Positions 12,729 through 25,279 of a DNA stretch of 64,000 bases are shown in pieces. The DNA is from Piper betle (lineage: Eukaryota > Streptophyta > Magnoliopsida > Piperales > Piperaceae): positions 1-64,000 of the forward strand of contig JAURVB010003043.1 of assembly GCA_033002965.1 (NCBI GenBank), given 5' to 3'. The translations under genes were made by a program, and so were the position numbers. The notes below the pieces were generated by a model. It saw nothing but the letters and a program-made list of their open reading frames with translations, made no database searches and was not told the origin of the DNA. Position 1 is the stretch's first letter. Each line of letters begins with the position of its first letter.

Positions 12729-13284
12729 ATTTATCTCATACAACTTGTATCAGTTTTGTTGGCCTCAACTGTTTTCATCTGCCTCTTTCCTTTTTAACTC
12801 CAATGCATTTTATTTTATTTTCACTTCAGTCGATTCGAACTCCATACAGTTTATGCTTATCAGTTTTTCATAGATTCTTTATGCTTAAAAAGAAAGAAAA
12901 AAGATCAACATTTTTAAAACCCATTAAATATACTTTCAAATATTATAGACAATCAAGTTAGATCCAAAAATAAAAGGCTACTGTTAAGAAGAAAAAACTA
13001 AGGTCATCTTAGGGGTTTTTTCTTCATAATGTATTTATTTCAATTTTGCAGAGAGAACCAAAACGAGTTGGGGCTGAGCTTCCTATTTGAGAGTAAATCG
13101 AGAAAAACAATTCAAACTGATCATAGGCTTAGCTTGTCTAGTACCAGCCCAACTCATGCCAACCGGGCAAGAAAATACACAAAAATAGAAAACATGAATG
13201 TATTTTGTCATTTATTACCTGTAAATCTTAAACTTCAGAATGTACAAGTAAAAAACAGGAATGCCTTTCTACAACTGCTTTTCT
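12729..13284. other. short interval between convergent genes
   Basis: Lies between the NET2 stop and the stop of the minus-strand nicotinamidase gene, so it holds both 3' UTRs. AT-rich; open frames here are short and unconvincing. Confidence 0.6.
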
Positions 13285-16200
13285 TCAATTCAGAGAAAGT
13301 GAATGCAACTCTGGATTGATTACTACATCATGAACTATCTTTGCTCCCCTTCCCTTGGCCATGTAAAGGCCAATATGATGCATCAGCTCCTGCATAAAAA
13401 TCACTTTTCAGCGAGACACCATAAGCCTTTCTTCTTTATTGAATTATACATACTTCCCGTATAAGAACAATCACTAAAATAGCAGCACTCCTTCCTAATC
13501 AAAGTAATACCACGTATAATTTGGACTCTGCTCATTTATCTGATTATATCGTACACTCACACCACAAGAAAAATTGTTCGTTAAAAGCTTTAGACAACAT
13601 AGTATAATTAGTTGTTAAACAAATTAGTCCATTTCTAAGAGCAAGTTAAAATGACCTTACTGATTCTACATTTATTTTTCCCTTAGAGGAAGACAATTTT
13701 ACACTCATTGCATAGTTCATACATTCCAGTTTGGCTCTATGGCATGTGCAGCAAAAATTGTGGAAAAATATGTCATGGGGCAAATGAAATAATCTTTCTC
13801 ATGTCAAAGCAAAATGTTATTTGCCTGAGTTGCAGGGTTAGAAAAAAAAATAGAAGTATATGGGAAAGGTCAAAAGAAAAAAAAAATTTAAGCAAACGAA
13901 AACAGTTCATTCAGGAAGCCATAAATCACCTGCGGATGGGCCAAGGCTCCCTGTATACCCTTTGCAACATGAACTGGCAGGTCATAGGTAGCACAGCCAT
14001 GTGAATACACTACCACATCCTTCAATGGTGATAGCAGACCTCGGTTTCTTGCAGAAAGTGCGCTGGAAACGAAGTCTAGAACACAGATATCTGTGCAAAT
14101 TCCTACCACCAGAATCTTCAACAAGAACCAAATTAGTGTAGCCTCTATATTGTCACTATTCAAACAATTAATAATTTAATACCATGATATGAACTTGTCC
14201 TACAATTTTTGATCAACATCATGGCTTAATCAAAGTTTGAGCATTCAAAAGTTGTACTTACAGTTTGCACCATATTGGATTTGACCCAGTCGATAAAGGA
14301 ATTAGATCCATCCTTCCCTATTGCTCCTACAAACCCATTGATGCAGTCTTTGCGCTGGATTGTCACATTAGTGTCCTGTTCCAACCACTGAAGATCTGCA
14401 GAAAAAAGCACATGTCAACAGGGAGCAGAACACATACCAAAAGATAATAATAATAATGATAATAATGAACTTGCACATGAAAGAAGTTTTTATTTTTCAA
14501 AGAAAGTGGAAGACCTGGAACAAGATTTTCTTCTCCTGTACCAGCTATACAATGCGGGGGGTATGGGGGCTCAGGTTTATCAGGATGGTGAGAATCAAGA
14601 AAGGCCAAGATGGGCAATTTACTGTCAGAGAAACACCGCGCCAGTCTCACAGCTTCTTCAACCATCACTGAAATTTGCTGGTTATGCTTGGTGGGAGCCT
14701 GCAAGCATACAAACAACCAATAACACAACCATTCATGTCTCCAAGCATACATAAATTTTCCACCCGAGACACATAAATCTGTAAACAGTATTCCCATTTA
14801 ACACACAAGGGTCATCCTACCAAACCAAATATTTAACTGATCAACAGATTGTTACCAGATAACCAAAGTCACTATTGGAAGGTGTGAAATCCCCTCTGAG
14901 GAGGTTGGTCATTTCATTGTCTATTTTTCTTAAAAAAGTCGTTTCGTTGTCTATATAAATGGTTGTACAAGAGATGTGACAAGATTTACAAGGAATCTGT
15001 TACAAGAAGAATTGATCTCAATCAATGTTGGTTACAAAACTCTTCAGGAGGCTTGAGTTGTAGATTGTACGCATTGGTTGAGAAAAGTCTGAGAGGGCTG
15101 ATATTTATCACACCCTGACAAACTAAATAGGTGCAGAACCAAGGTGAGTTTGATAGTGAACAATTGACGCGCTAACCTTCCAAGACCTTTAGTAAAAACT
15201 TCAACAACCTGATCAATTGAAGAAATGTAGTGAACCTGAAGTGTCCCACTGTGAATGCCTTCACGAATGAAATGGTAATCCAACTTGACTTGCTTGGCAC
15301 GGCCATTTAGGACGGGGTAGCCAATTAACTTGCACTGATATTATCACTCCAGATAACTGGGGTAGTGATAACGGGCATGTGGAGCTCTTGGGAAGATGAA
15401 GAAGCCATGAGATTTCTGCAGCAGCAGTGACAGCTAGTGCTCAATATTCAGCCTCTGCACTGGAATAAGCAACGGTAGGCAATTTCTTAAAATTCCAAGA
15501 GACAAGATTACTAGCCAGATAAATACACTAACCAGTCACCGATTAATGGGACAGAGTGTCCAAATGGCATCAGAGTAGGTGGAATGGAGAGAGTAGAATT
15601 GAGAATTATCTTGAGTCCAATGTGAAGAGTTCCTTTAACATATCGAAGGATATGTTTAACTGCGGCCAATGCTCGTCAGTGGGTGCGTGTTGAAATTGAC
15701 ACACCTGGTTTACAGAGTATTGAAGAACAGGTCGTGTCAATGTTAAGGCACTGCAATGCCCCAACTGTAGTGCGGTAGAGAGATGGATCCGCTATTGGTA
15801 TGCCAGCATGCCGAGCGAGCTTAGAGCCAGTGATGAGCCAGTGATGGAGGGAGTAGAAAGAGGCTTGATTCCGTAAAGACCCAATCGATGAATCCAATCA
15901 AGGGCATATTCAGCCCTCTCAGACTTATCCCAACCAAGATTCGTTTCAATCAGCACCTTCTGATTAGGTCTACAATAGCACTCCACAACACAAGTTCTAT
16001 AACCAACATTGGTTAAGATCATTTGTTGTTGACAGATTCGTTGTAGATTTATCACATCTCTTGTATATCCATTTAAATAGACAATGAAATGACACACCTC
16101 CCAAGAGCGGATTTAATCAAAACGATATAACTTTGGGAGGACCCAGTAATGCTCATTTCAAGAAAAATTTCTTAAACTCCGCAACTAGCTATGAATCAAA

Positions 16201-16752
16201 CACCTCATTGAACAATCTCAAACGCAAAAAGGAACACCATTTTCAAACAATGAGATATAGCCAAACACGCCAATCCAAAAATACCATAAACAATCTCATT
16301 GCTCAATGTACAATCCAAAAATCATGGCAGAAGCAAATCAAACCACTTCCAAACAAGAAGGAATTCATTGACAGCAGATTCAAACCAACCAACCACCCCG
16401 TCCCCACCCCCTCAAAAATAATATAAAATAATAAAAAATGCTTTCTTGCCGATGAGCCATCTTGGACGATCACTAACTACCAACAATCAGACCCAACTAC
16501 CATAAATCAACACAAGCTAGCGCACGCCAAACTCAGCAAGCAGGGAGAAGAGAGGCGGTCAAGTACCAGGTTGCCGGCGCCGACGGTGCAGAAGCCGTTG
16601 ACGACGTCGACAAGGACGAGGCCCGCGCCGGAGTCGGGAGAGAGGACGAAGGCGTCGTCGGCGGCGAAGGGTAGCTCGGCCTTGAGGAGGTCGCCGGGAT
16701 CCGGCGCCACCATGTTTTCCCGACCGGCGTGATCCGGAGTTGACTTTTCCAT
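13285..16752 (-). CDS. NIC1: nicotinamidase, isochorismatase-hydrolase family
   Basis: Five minus-strand exons: 16752-16567, 14698-14515, 14395-14262, 14115-13930 and 13389-13285, all with GT..AG borders and consistent phase, total 795 nt, 264 residues. The enzyme hydrolyses nicotinamide to nicotinate in the NAD salvage pathway. Family catalytic residues are present: Asp49 in [10 protein letters not shown], Lys in RKDCINGF and Cys in [19 protein letters not shown] carries the likely metal-binding Asp/His. The C-terminus [17 protein letters not shown] is typical of plant NIC1. The start at 16752 gives an N-terminus about 20 residues longer than I recall for Arabidopsis NIC1. Exon 1 is very GC-rich and the others are not, a gradient typical of monocot genes. 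Intron 1 (about 1.9 kb) carries a copia fragment. The gene looks intact. Confidence 0.93.
14890..16102 (-). mobile_element. broken Ty1/copia fragment with inverted LTR-like arms, in NIC1 intron 1
   Basis: Minus-strand reading gives degraded copia reverse transcriptase/RNase H sequence: [19 protein letters not shown] followed by VGALQ near 15840-15740, and [18 protein letters not shown] plus [14 protein letters not shown] near 15280-15160, with stops and shifts between. It is flanked by two copies of the same ~200-bp sequence in opposite orientation: 14894-15113 and the reverse complement of 15895-16102, sharing catttcattgtctat, acaagagatgtga, caatgttggtta and agtctgagagggctga. The element lies in the same orientation as the host gene and does not touch exons. 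Confidence 0.8.
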
Positions 16753-17964
16753 GGCAGCGGCCGCGTTTTGACCGTTTGACGTAGATTTGGCGTTTTGCGC
16801 GGAGGTGGGATTTGGTTTGGCAGGTTTAGACTTATATACATATTTATTTATTTATTTATTTATAATATAAAATAAAGATAATTTATTTGTTTTAAAGTCT
16901 GTATAATTTATTTATTGATAATATTACCCCTACCCTATTCAAGTCTTAAAGCCTGTACAATTTATACTACATAGTTTTAAATATTGTATATTTGTAATAT
17001 TAAATTTATACTATATAATATAGGATATATTTAGTTCAACTATGTAGAATTGGATATTGATAAAATATTTTATTGAATATTAAAAAAGTATTTTGTCATT
17101 GATATTTTATTAAATACCAGTTAAGATATGGTAATTTTCAATGAAAAAATTGGATTTTATAAAAGTTTCATATTAAAAATTCATATTATCTGATTAAAAT
17201 AATACAAAGGTCTAAATTGTACTGGATTTGAAAATATTACGTCACGTATCGAGTACAATTGAGTGGTATGATATAATATTTAAAACTAGAATAATTTATT
17301 TTGGTTATAATTTAATTGATGTTCGGTTTTAATCAAATATTTTTTTAGAACCTATTTTTTGTAAAAATCATGACATTTTACTTGGTAGTTAATTAAATAT
17401 TAACTGGAATTTTTAAATATTTAATACAATATTGTTATAATTTCAAATTTTAATTGGTTCAAATTTAATCTGGTTGAACTAAATGTACCCGTATCAAATA
17501 TAAATCTAATATATTAACCATTATTGATTTTAGATAGTTGAACGAATATAAATTTGGGTCGAAGTATTAGGATATTAATAATATTTATCAAAAACTGTGG
17601 ATTTAAAATGAGTTTATTGGTATATATTTGATCGGAATAATTAATTATCTTTACAGAAACGTGCGTGTGGGAGAGTTAGAGAAGGATTTTAATATTTCTA
17701 TATATGACGTAGATCTTGGTTGCTATTCATATTTACATTAAAATAACGATATTATTTATTTAAGTAGTGTAAAGCAAGTTTTTGAAATGATCAATGAAAG
17801 TAAGGAGGTTTCCGATTTTGAAGATTTGAATCAAACCTATTGTAGAGAGATTGGATTGAATTATAAAGTAGATCTGAGCATTAAGAATATTATTAATATA
17901 TTCACTAAACAATGGATTTAAAATGAGTTTGGATTGATCCGAGCTGTGTTATTTGTTTTATTAT
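16753..17964. other. AT-rich intergenic region
   Basis: Upstream of NIC1. A short tttatttat repeat follows the gene start (16847-16862). The rest is very AT-rich with no open frame of note and no recognised element. Confidence 0.5.
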
Positions 17965-17965
17965 A

Positions 17966-18516
17966 GGGCAGTGCACAGTAACAATGTATTATTTGTTTTG
18001 GCGCGCTACCCCTGTAGGCGACCTTACCGCCGGCCATCCGCTGGCCAACAATGTCGCCACCTTGGGGCTGGATGGGCTCTATTGGGAAACTCGTGGCGCC
18101 GGCCGGGCGTGGCCGACTGTGAGTGAGAGGAGCAAGGGGGAAGGGGGACCGCCACGGCTCCTAGTAGGGATGGGAGCAAGGTGGGGCCGGGGGCAGGGTG
18201 CGGCGAAACCGGCGTGAAGGGCAGGGCTCGCGTGGGTGGGGAAAAACATGGGTGGCAAGCCACCCCTGCTGCTGTGGCTGTTGGTGGGGCGGTGGGGGCC
18301 GGCCAGGGGCAGGGTAGGGCAGAGGGGCGGGAGCGAAGCCGAGGCCGGGGCCAGGGGTGGGGCGGAGCCGAGGGGACGACGTGAAGAGGGGAGGAGGAGG
18401 AAAGGGTTAAAAAAACGATTTCATCCAACGGCCTGGACTTATTGCACTGTTGATGCGCTGTATTTTTCACTCGGTCCATAACAGCAAGTGTATGTATATA
18501 TATATATATATATATT
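17966..18516. mobile_element. GC-rich short element ending in a (TA)n tract, foldback-like
   Basis: A sharply bounded block of about 70% or more GC (18000-18400) sits in AT-rich DNA. Its ends, gcagtgcacagtaac on the left and gcactgttgatgcgctg on the right, are loosely complementary. The right side contains atccaacggcc, the same motif that forms hairpins in the element at 35.8-36.5 kb, and a (TA)n tract follows at 18494-18516. No protein is credible despite long open frames, which are composition artefacts. Membership in the same family as the 35.8-kb element is inference. Confidence 0.45.
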
Positions 18517-19298
18517 GGTGATAAAAGTGGAGGAAAAAAGAATTAAACTAAAATTTATATTCCAGCCAAATAAATAGTCTTATATTTTCATCCCTGTGAG
18601 TTTTGCAAGTAAAATACATGCGCCCAACCCAACAATCAGATAAGAAGATGTAGCAAAATCATCTTCTATTCTATTTTTTGGATGACCGTTTCCCACTTCC
18701 TTCTGCCAGTTTGGTATATATGCAGATATATCTTCGTTCGTTTTGTATCCTTGCTTGTCAGTTGTACAAATACAGATGCTGCAATTCCTCTTTCTATCAA
18801 AGCCACTTCGCAAAACTTCCGTCTTTACTTAATTACCTTACAAGTAAAAGCACTTCAACCGATCAAAGTTTAAGATTTCACTTCAAGATTGATGAAGTTA
18901 TGTAACTTCATAAACAGTCCAAGCATCTGCCACCTTGTAAAAAAAACACAAAACAAAACAAATCACTTGCCAGTTATTGCAGTAACCTCCATAACTCCCA
19001 TGTGGTTTAAGATTTCCACGCCCAGATCATGCAAAACGCCTTGGGATTCAATGAACGTGATTAACGAGCGAATACCAAAAGCTTTTGAATTGATTTGCTT
19101 TACTGGAAAATGGAAGCTTCCATTTGCCCACTCCGTTCCTTTGCCGTTACGACGACCCAAAAGGAGTAAAGATTGCTGTTGCCATTGACGCCATGAAAAC
19201 AAGGAGATAGTTTGGACGGCAGTGCTTATTTCGGATTCCCCAAATAAGCTTTTAAAGTAGCCACCCGTAGCATCCTTCCCCTACCAAGCTCAAGAGCA
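18517..19298. other. intergenic region upstream of the subtilase gene
   Basis: No gene recognised. A patch at 18960-19200 is more balanced in composition and has short open frames on both strands, but none matches a family I know. The final ~100 bp before the ATG is the likely leader of the subtilase. Confidence 0.45.
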
Positions 19299-22200
19299 AT
19301 GAGAACTATGACAACTTCTCTGTTCCTTCCCCTGCTCGTTAGCCTCGCTCTGCTCCTTGTACCAATATTAGCTCATAGAAAGGTCTGCATTCTTGCAACC
19401 CTTTTCTCTATATCAAATGTTCTTGGTGATAGAGTTGAATTCTGAGGGGAATCATTTTGGGTTATGATTGTTTTCATGTGAATTTGATGCCTGCAGCCTT
19501 ATGTAGTGTACCTGGGTGGGCATTCTCATGGAGTTCAAGTTTCTTCGTTTGATCATGAACGAGTGACGGATGCTCATCATGAATTCCTGGCTGTTTATTT
19601 AGGAAGGTGATGAAGTTGGATAAAATCTAATTCCATTTGTTGCAAACTTATTTTTCTTTCAATGAAATGTGTTTGATTTTTTAACTTTCTTTGGACAGTA
19701 AGGCGAAGGCAAAAGATGCCATGTTCTACTCCTACACCAAACATATAAATGGTTTTGCTGCAAACTTGGAAGATGAGGAAGCGGCGGAGATTGCAAGTCA
19801 GTAACTCTTCCATACATGTTTTCAAATATCAATATCTTATATTTGCTCTACCCAAAATGAATCGGCTGGTTTGTTCAATTGCAGAGAACACAGACGTGAT
19901 ATCTGTTTTTCCTAACAAAATGAAGAAGCTTCACACAACAAGATCATGGCAGTTTCTTGGGCTTGAAAGAGATGGCATTGTTCCTTCCATGTCAATCTGG
20001 AAGAAGGCAAGATTCGGTGAAGACACCATCATTGGCAATCTTGATACTGGTATTGCTTACTTGCTTCTACGTACACAAATTTTTTCAGATGAAATGAAAA
20101 TAAACACTGAACTGTTTTTGCTTTGTTTTCTGCCAATTTGTGAACTATGATGAATAGTCGAACATGTTTGAGCACAAAATCCTTGTTTACGAGACGCGTT
20201 CTTTGTCAGATCGCACCTTATTGCAATTGACAGTGGGTTGTTGAGGGCATGATTGAGCTGCCGACCATGTTGAAATACTCAAGTTGTAACAAATCAGTGG
20301 TTTCATTTTGTGTTCTTGATTTGTTCTACATGTTATGACATCAACTAAATAATTAACATCTTTTTTGGCACATACATTGACAAAAAAAATTACACACAAT
20401 TTCCTTAAAGTGGAGGGTTGACATGAACTAGCTAGTATTAATATTATTTTCTTGGTTTTTTGTTCATCTCTCTTTGTGATGAAGTCAAAATAGTGGTAGG
20501 TGTTCTAGATACCACCAAGTTTTTGGGTCAAGATCATCTTACAAACACACATTCTCAATACCCTTTTTATGAATTAATGTTTTATGACTTAAATTCTTCA
20601 ATAAACTAGGAAACAAAAATGAAAGGAAGGTTGTTGTAGCATTCATATTTCAGTTCATTCTTCAAACCAATTTTAATGACATTTTATAGCATTAATCAAG
20701 TTGTGAACTTATAAGTGGTCCTCGTCCATGATACCATATAAAATGACATTTATGTGGTAGTAATAGCAGTATACAATAGTATATCAATAAGAAAACATGT
20801 CCTACTGTATATTATAGTTAGGAGGCATGCATCTCTCTGCATTGACTTGGAACAAGAACCACTAATTCTTTTTCTGGGTTAGTGTCAGTACCCATCTGTG
20901 AAATATTAGTGGCATATATATGATATTCTGATCCCGAAAAGGAGAAGTGAGGATGAAAAGCATGGATCGACCAATCTATTGGCATCTCTTTAATCCCCAC
21001 TATATGAATACATCTTTGTCAAGTTTGATAGCTTTTCACAATGGGACCAGGAGTTTGGCCAGAGTCGGAGAGCTTCAACGATGAGGGAATGGGTGCCATC
21101 CCATCAAGGTGGAAGGGAGTTTGCCAGAATAACACCAAAGGTGCTCTATGCAACAGGTTTTGATCTCTCAATATTTATCTCTTTAATTTAATTGCTATTT
21201 CTTTTTTCTTAAATATCAGCATGTCCTAATTTTATTTTGATAATAAAATGCATGGTTGTAGATTGTCAAAGCTATCTGGTTTCATGCATCGTACGTGGAA
21301 TTTTTTTGCCTTTGTTCTAGTGCAATTATAAGATTGCTCTCCAATTTTTATGAAGAATATTAACTAAGTCAACGGATATTACTGTATAATAATCTCATTA
21401 GCTTCTTCATTTAAATCTACAAATATTCCATTATTAAAAAAATACAAAACCTAAATTAATTAATGATTTAAGTGAAATATGCAGAACTAGCATATATATT
21501 GACCTTTTTAAGACAAATAATCATCTTTATGTACGTGGGATAATTTAGCATTTTTCTTCTTTTTTGTGATACCCAAAGAATGAAGTGTTTGACCTTCATA
21601 AAAAACAATTTATATAATTATAAATGACAAAACTTTTGAATGGCTGGATCTCGTTACTTCTAATGTCCTTGTGTTTGGATTTGTGTGAACAATTTACCAT
21701 TGATAATTTATAATACATTTTCATCTATTATAAATTTTGACATTTTGTGTTAAGTATATTATATTTGAAAATTTATTATCTACCCTGTTTTTTTTTCAAA
21801 CACAAGAAAAAAACAATATGTATTAATTATGTTTTGCATGCATGCATGCATAGGAAACTGATTGGAATGAGGTACTTCCACAAAGGGTACGACGCAGCGG
21901 GGGCGCCAACATTGACTCGACAAGGCTCTCCCCAGGGACTTCGAGGGCCACGGCACCCACACCCTATCCACTGCCGGAGGCCGCTTCGTCGCCGGAGCCA
22001 ACGTCCTTGGCTTCGCCAACGGCACGGCCAAGGGTGGCTGTCCGGCAGCCCGCGTCGCAGCCTACAAGGTCTGCTGGGCGCCGGTCAACGGCAGTCAATG
22101 CGCCGACGCCGACATCATAGCGGCGTTCGACCAGGCCATCGACGACGGCGTCGACGTGGTTTCGGTGTCGCTCGGCGGGCCGGCGACGGACTACTTCAAC

Positions 22201-24310
22201 GACGGAGTGGCCATCGGGGCGTTCCATGCGGTGAGGAACGGTGTGACGGTGGTGTGCTCGGCGGGGAACTCAGGTCCGGACGAGAGGACTGTGTCCAATG
22301 TTGCACCATGGATTATAACAGTGGGAGCTAGCACAATTGATAGGAGATTTCCAGCTCTTGTGAAATTGGGCAATGGCAAGACATATATGGTGAGCTTCTC
22401 TTCTCTATGCAATTAATTGTTCAGATTGATTAATCTTTTCTTGTGATAAAACCTTTCTCTTAGTGCTTTTAAGGAATATAAGTTTAATAACATGCTAACT
22501 CCTATGATCATTTGTTTGTATAGATAGTGTTGGAAGATATTAATTTTTGATGAATGAAATCAATTAACTGCTTAGCCATGAATAAAATAGCTGTATAATT
22601 AAGATATTACTGCGTTATACCGGATTCTCTTTAAATTTGCCACTACTTTCTCTAAACAGGGCCAAAGTCTGTCAAGCACACGTATGCCGCAAAAGCTGCT
22701 ACCCCTCATCAAATCTCAAGATGCAAAAGCTTCAAATGCAACCATCCAAGATGCGTAAGAATTTCACAGTGACATGCACATCAACATGATCAACCAATTA
22801 CAGGAGTGAGCTCTTAATATATAGAATTCCACTTGCAGTCTTACACTGTTATATCTTTGTAGGCGACTTTGTATGCCCAACTCTTTGGATCCAAAGAAGG
22901 TGAAGGGGAAGGTGGTGTTATGCCTTAGGGGAATAAATGGAAGGGTGGAGAAAGGATTGGTAGTGAAGGCGGCAAATGGAATTGCTATGGTTCTTGCCAA
23001 TGATGTAGCCAGTGGAAATGATTTACTTGCAGATGCACACATTCTTCCTGCTTCGCACGTCACCTACACCAGTGGCCGCTCTGTCTATGCGTATATAAAT
23101 TCCACCAAGTAAATTCATGCATAATATTTATATACACACAAACTACGAACAGATATCCATTTACTCAACTCAATATTTTGTAACCAATTGTTTTGCAGGT
23201 CACCGGTAGCTTTTGTCTTACCGCCTGAGACACAATTGGGAGTAAAACCAGCTCCAATGATGGCTTCCTTCTCTTCTCGCGGTCCCAACACTGTAACACC
23301 TGAGATTCTCAAGGTTATTAGTAGCTCCTGTTATTATATGGATATCGACATGACCAATTAGTATATATACATGAAAATTTTTTGGGTTTTCTATTATGAA
23401 TGCTTACTATGATACTATGTCGTTGAATGTGCAGCCTGATATCACAGCTCCGGGAGTGAGCATTTTAGCTGCCTATTCTCAAGCAGTTAGTCCCACAGCT
23501 TCAACATTTGATGAGCGACGAGTGATGTTCAATGTGGACTCCGGCACATCCATGGCCTGCCCTCATGTTGCTGGCATTGCCGGCCTTCTCAAAAGCCTAC
23601 ATCCGCATTGGAGCCCTGCTGCTATCAGATCTGCCATTATGACAACTTGTAAGCAAATATAGCAATTTGGGTACTTTTTCTATCAATTTGAGCTTGTGAC
23701 TTTGGGTACTTTTCTATCAATTGGAACTTCTGACTTATGGAACCATTTTGTCCAAAAACATGTAGCAAGGTCACGAGATAATGAAAAAGAGCCAATGAGT
23801 GACTCCGAGAATCTCAAGGCAGGGCCATTCGACTATGGAGGAGGACATGTACGCCCCAACCAGGCCATGGATCCGGGCCTTGTTTACGATCTCTCCCCTC
23901 GCGACTACTTGAACTTCCTGTGCAAACTTGGTTACAACTCAACTAAATTGGCTCTCTTCTTGGGTACAATTGGAGGATCATTCAACTGCAGAACTTCAAA
24001 ATTGCACAGCACACTTGACATGAATTACCCTGCAATCACAGTCCCTTCTCTCTCTCGATCAACAACTATTAGTAGGAGATTGAAGAATGTGGGTTCGGCT
24101 GGGACTTACAAGGCCAAGGTGGTTGCACCATCCGGTGTTTCTATCTCCGTGGAGCCTGCGGTGTTGACGTTTGACAAGGTTGGTGAGGAGAAGAGTTTTA
24201 AGGTGACTCTTGCACCTACCGAAGTTGGGAGAAGGTTGGGGCATAGAAGTGGAAGAATTGTTTGGTCTGACGGTGTTCGCCATGTTAGGAGTCCTGTGGT
24301 TGTATCTTAG
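19299..24310 (+). CDS. SBT5: subtilisin-like serine protease, SBT5.3/AIR3-like, frame broken in exon 6
   Basis: Eleven exons: 19299-19382, 19497-19606, 19699-19796, 19885-20049, 21051-21156, 21854-22389, 22660-22754, 22863-23108, 23199-23313, 23435-23648, 23766-24310. Order: signal peptide ([18 protein letters not shown]), I9 propeptide ([24 protein letters not shown]), peptidase S8 core with catalytic Asp ([12 protein letters not shown]), His (FEGHGTHT), oxyanion Asn (AGNSGP) and Ser ([12 protein letters not shown]), a PA insert, and a fibronectin-III-like tail. Plant SBTs are secreted to the apoplast and cleave proteins or prohormones. In exon 6 the frame of [16 protein letters not shown] does not join that of FEGHGTHT: the run gcgggggcg (21889-21897) and the run tctcccca (21928-21935) each look one base short. 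Exons sum to 2314 nt; two more bases would give 771 residues, close to AIR3. Either a young pseudogene or homopolymer errors. Introns 4 (1.0 kb) and 5 (0.7 kb) hold no recognised feature. Confidence 0.88.
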
Positions 24311-24952
24311 TATTTGTAAACTTTAAAAATCACAGGGCAGTTGATAAATGAAGTGATCAAGGCTAGTAAAATAAGTTCTTCAATTATTAATTTAGAGAAA
24401 TGGATGTAGAGATTAGATGTATTTAAATTGTAAAAGCTATTGCTAGGCTTGCAAGAACATTATGGCATTTTAGGCCAAACATAAACAAAATTGAATGCAC
24501 ATGGTTAAGACTGTGATAATATTACACAATTTCGTTGACATGCGTCAGGCCGGTGCTTTGTCATTAACAGCCCCACATTGCATGAATACTTCGATTTTAA
24601 GTAGACGTAACGAGTACACAATTACTTGTTCATGAATATAGAAACAAGTTACCGAGAGTATAAATAACTGACAAACGATGTAGAAACACGGAATTAGAAC
24701 TTTGGCCCAGTAAAGAAATATGTGATTCCCATACAACATTAATATCCTCATTTAATTTTAGAAATATATAATAGAGATTTAACAGTAAAGAGTCGGTGAT
24801 CTAGTCCCCAATTATTCATACCACAACCTTTGCTTATCTGATTTTCATCCATAGCCAGCTCCCATCATTGATCATACTTGATACCATCATTGTGTAATAT
24901 ACATACCATTGAGCTAGAGCGTGGGATTCTTCACAAATTTACTGATCTCACC
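24311..24952. other. intergenic region
   Basis: 3' flank of the subtilase and 5' flank of the small gene at 24953. AT-rich, no feature recognised. Confidence 0.5.
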
Positions 24953-25279
24953 ATGGATATTGAATCAATGAGAAGAGAAATAAGAGCTGTTGTTAATGAG
25001 ATGAATCCAGAGGTCTTAGAGAGCTGCCCCTTGTTGGACCTTGTTGAAGGTGTCCTAAAATTAGCACCACCATACCCATTAGAAGAAAGGAACTTCCTTG
25101 TTGAGAGATTGGTGCTGTATAGCAATGCACCACCGGCCATGTTGCCTGTCAAACAGCTCTTGTCCTTCACAAAGCCACCTGCCGAAGGTGATGAATTCTC
25201 ATCGGAAAGCTCGAAATCTTATCTTATAAATTTCTTTCGTCAAGACTCCCTTCTTCGACCTTGTAGGCATATAATTTAA
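24953..25279 (+). pseudogene. truncated copy of a small unrecognised gene (paralogue of 26049-26561)
   Basis: From the ATG at 24953 the protein begins MDIESMRREIRAVVNEMN and shares SCPLL, VEGV, PLEERN, LVERLVLYS and APP with the intact neighbour 1.1 kb downstream, in the same order. After the shared SSESSKS motif, near 25225-25260, the match moves to another frame (a piece equivalent to LFFDL is out of frame) and the open frame ends with an unrelated tail at 25277-25279. This suggests an indel-truncated tandem duplicate. An upstream in-frame ATG at 24878 would add 25 residues with no counterpart in the neighbour, so the inner start is preferred. Function unknown. Confidence 0.6.

Noticed and set aside
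18024..18481. Open frames of 67-151 residues on both strands
   Set aside because: Shadows of a GC-rich non-coding block; no start context, domain or splice support.
18963..19202. Possible transit-peptide-like start on the minus strand (MASMATAIFTPFGSS)
   Set aside because: The frame hits a stop at once and no continuation in another frame matched a known plastid protein.
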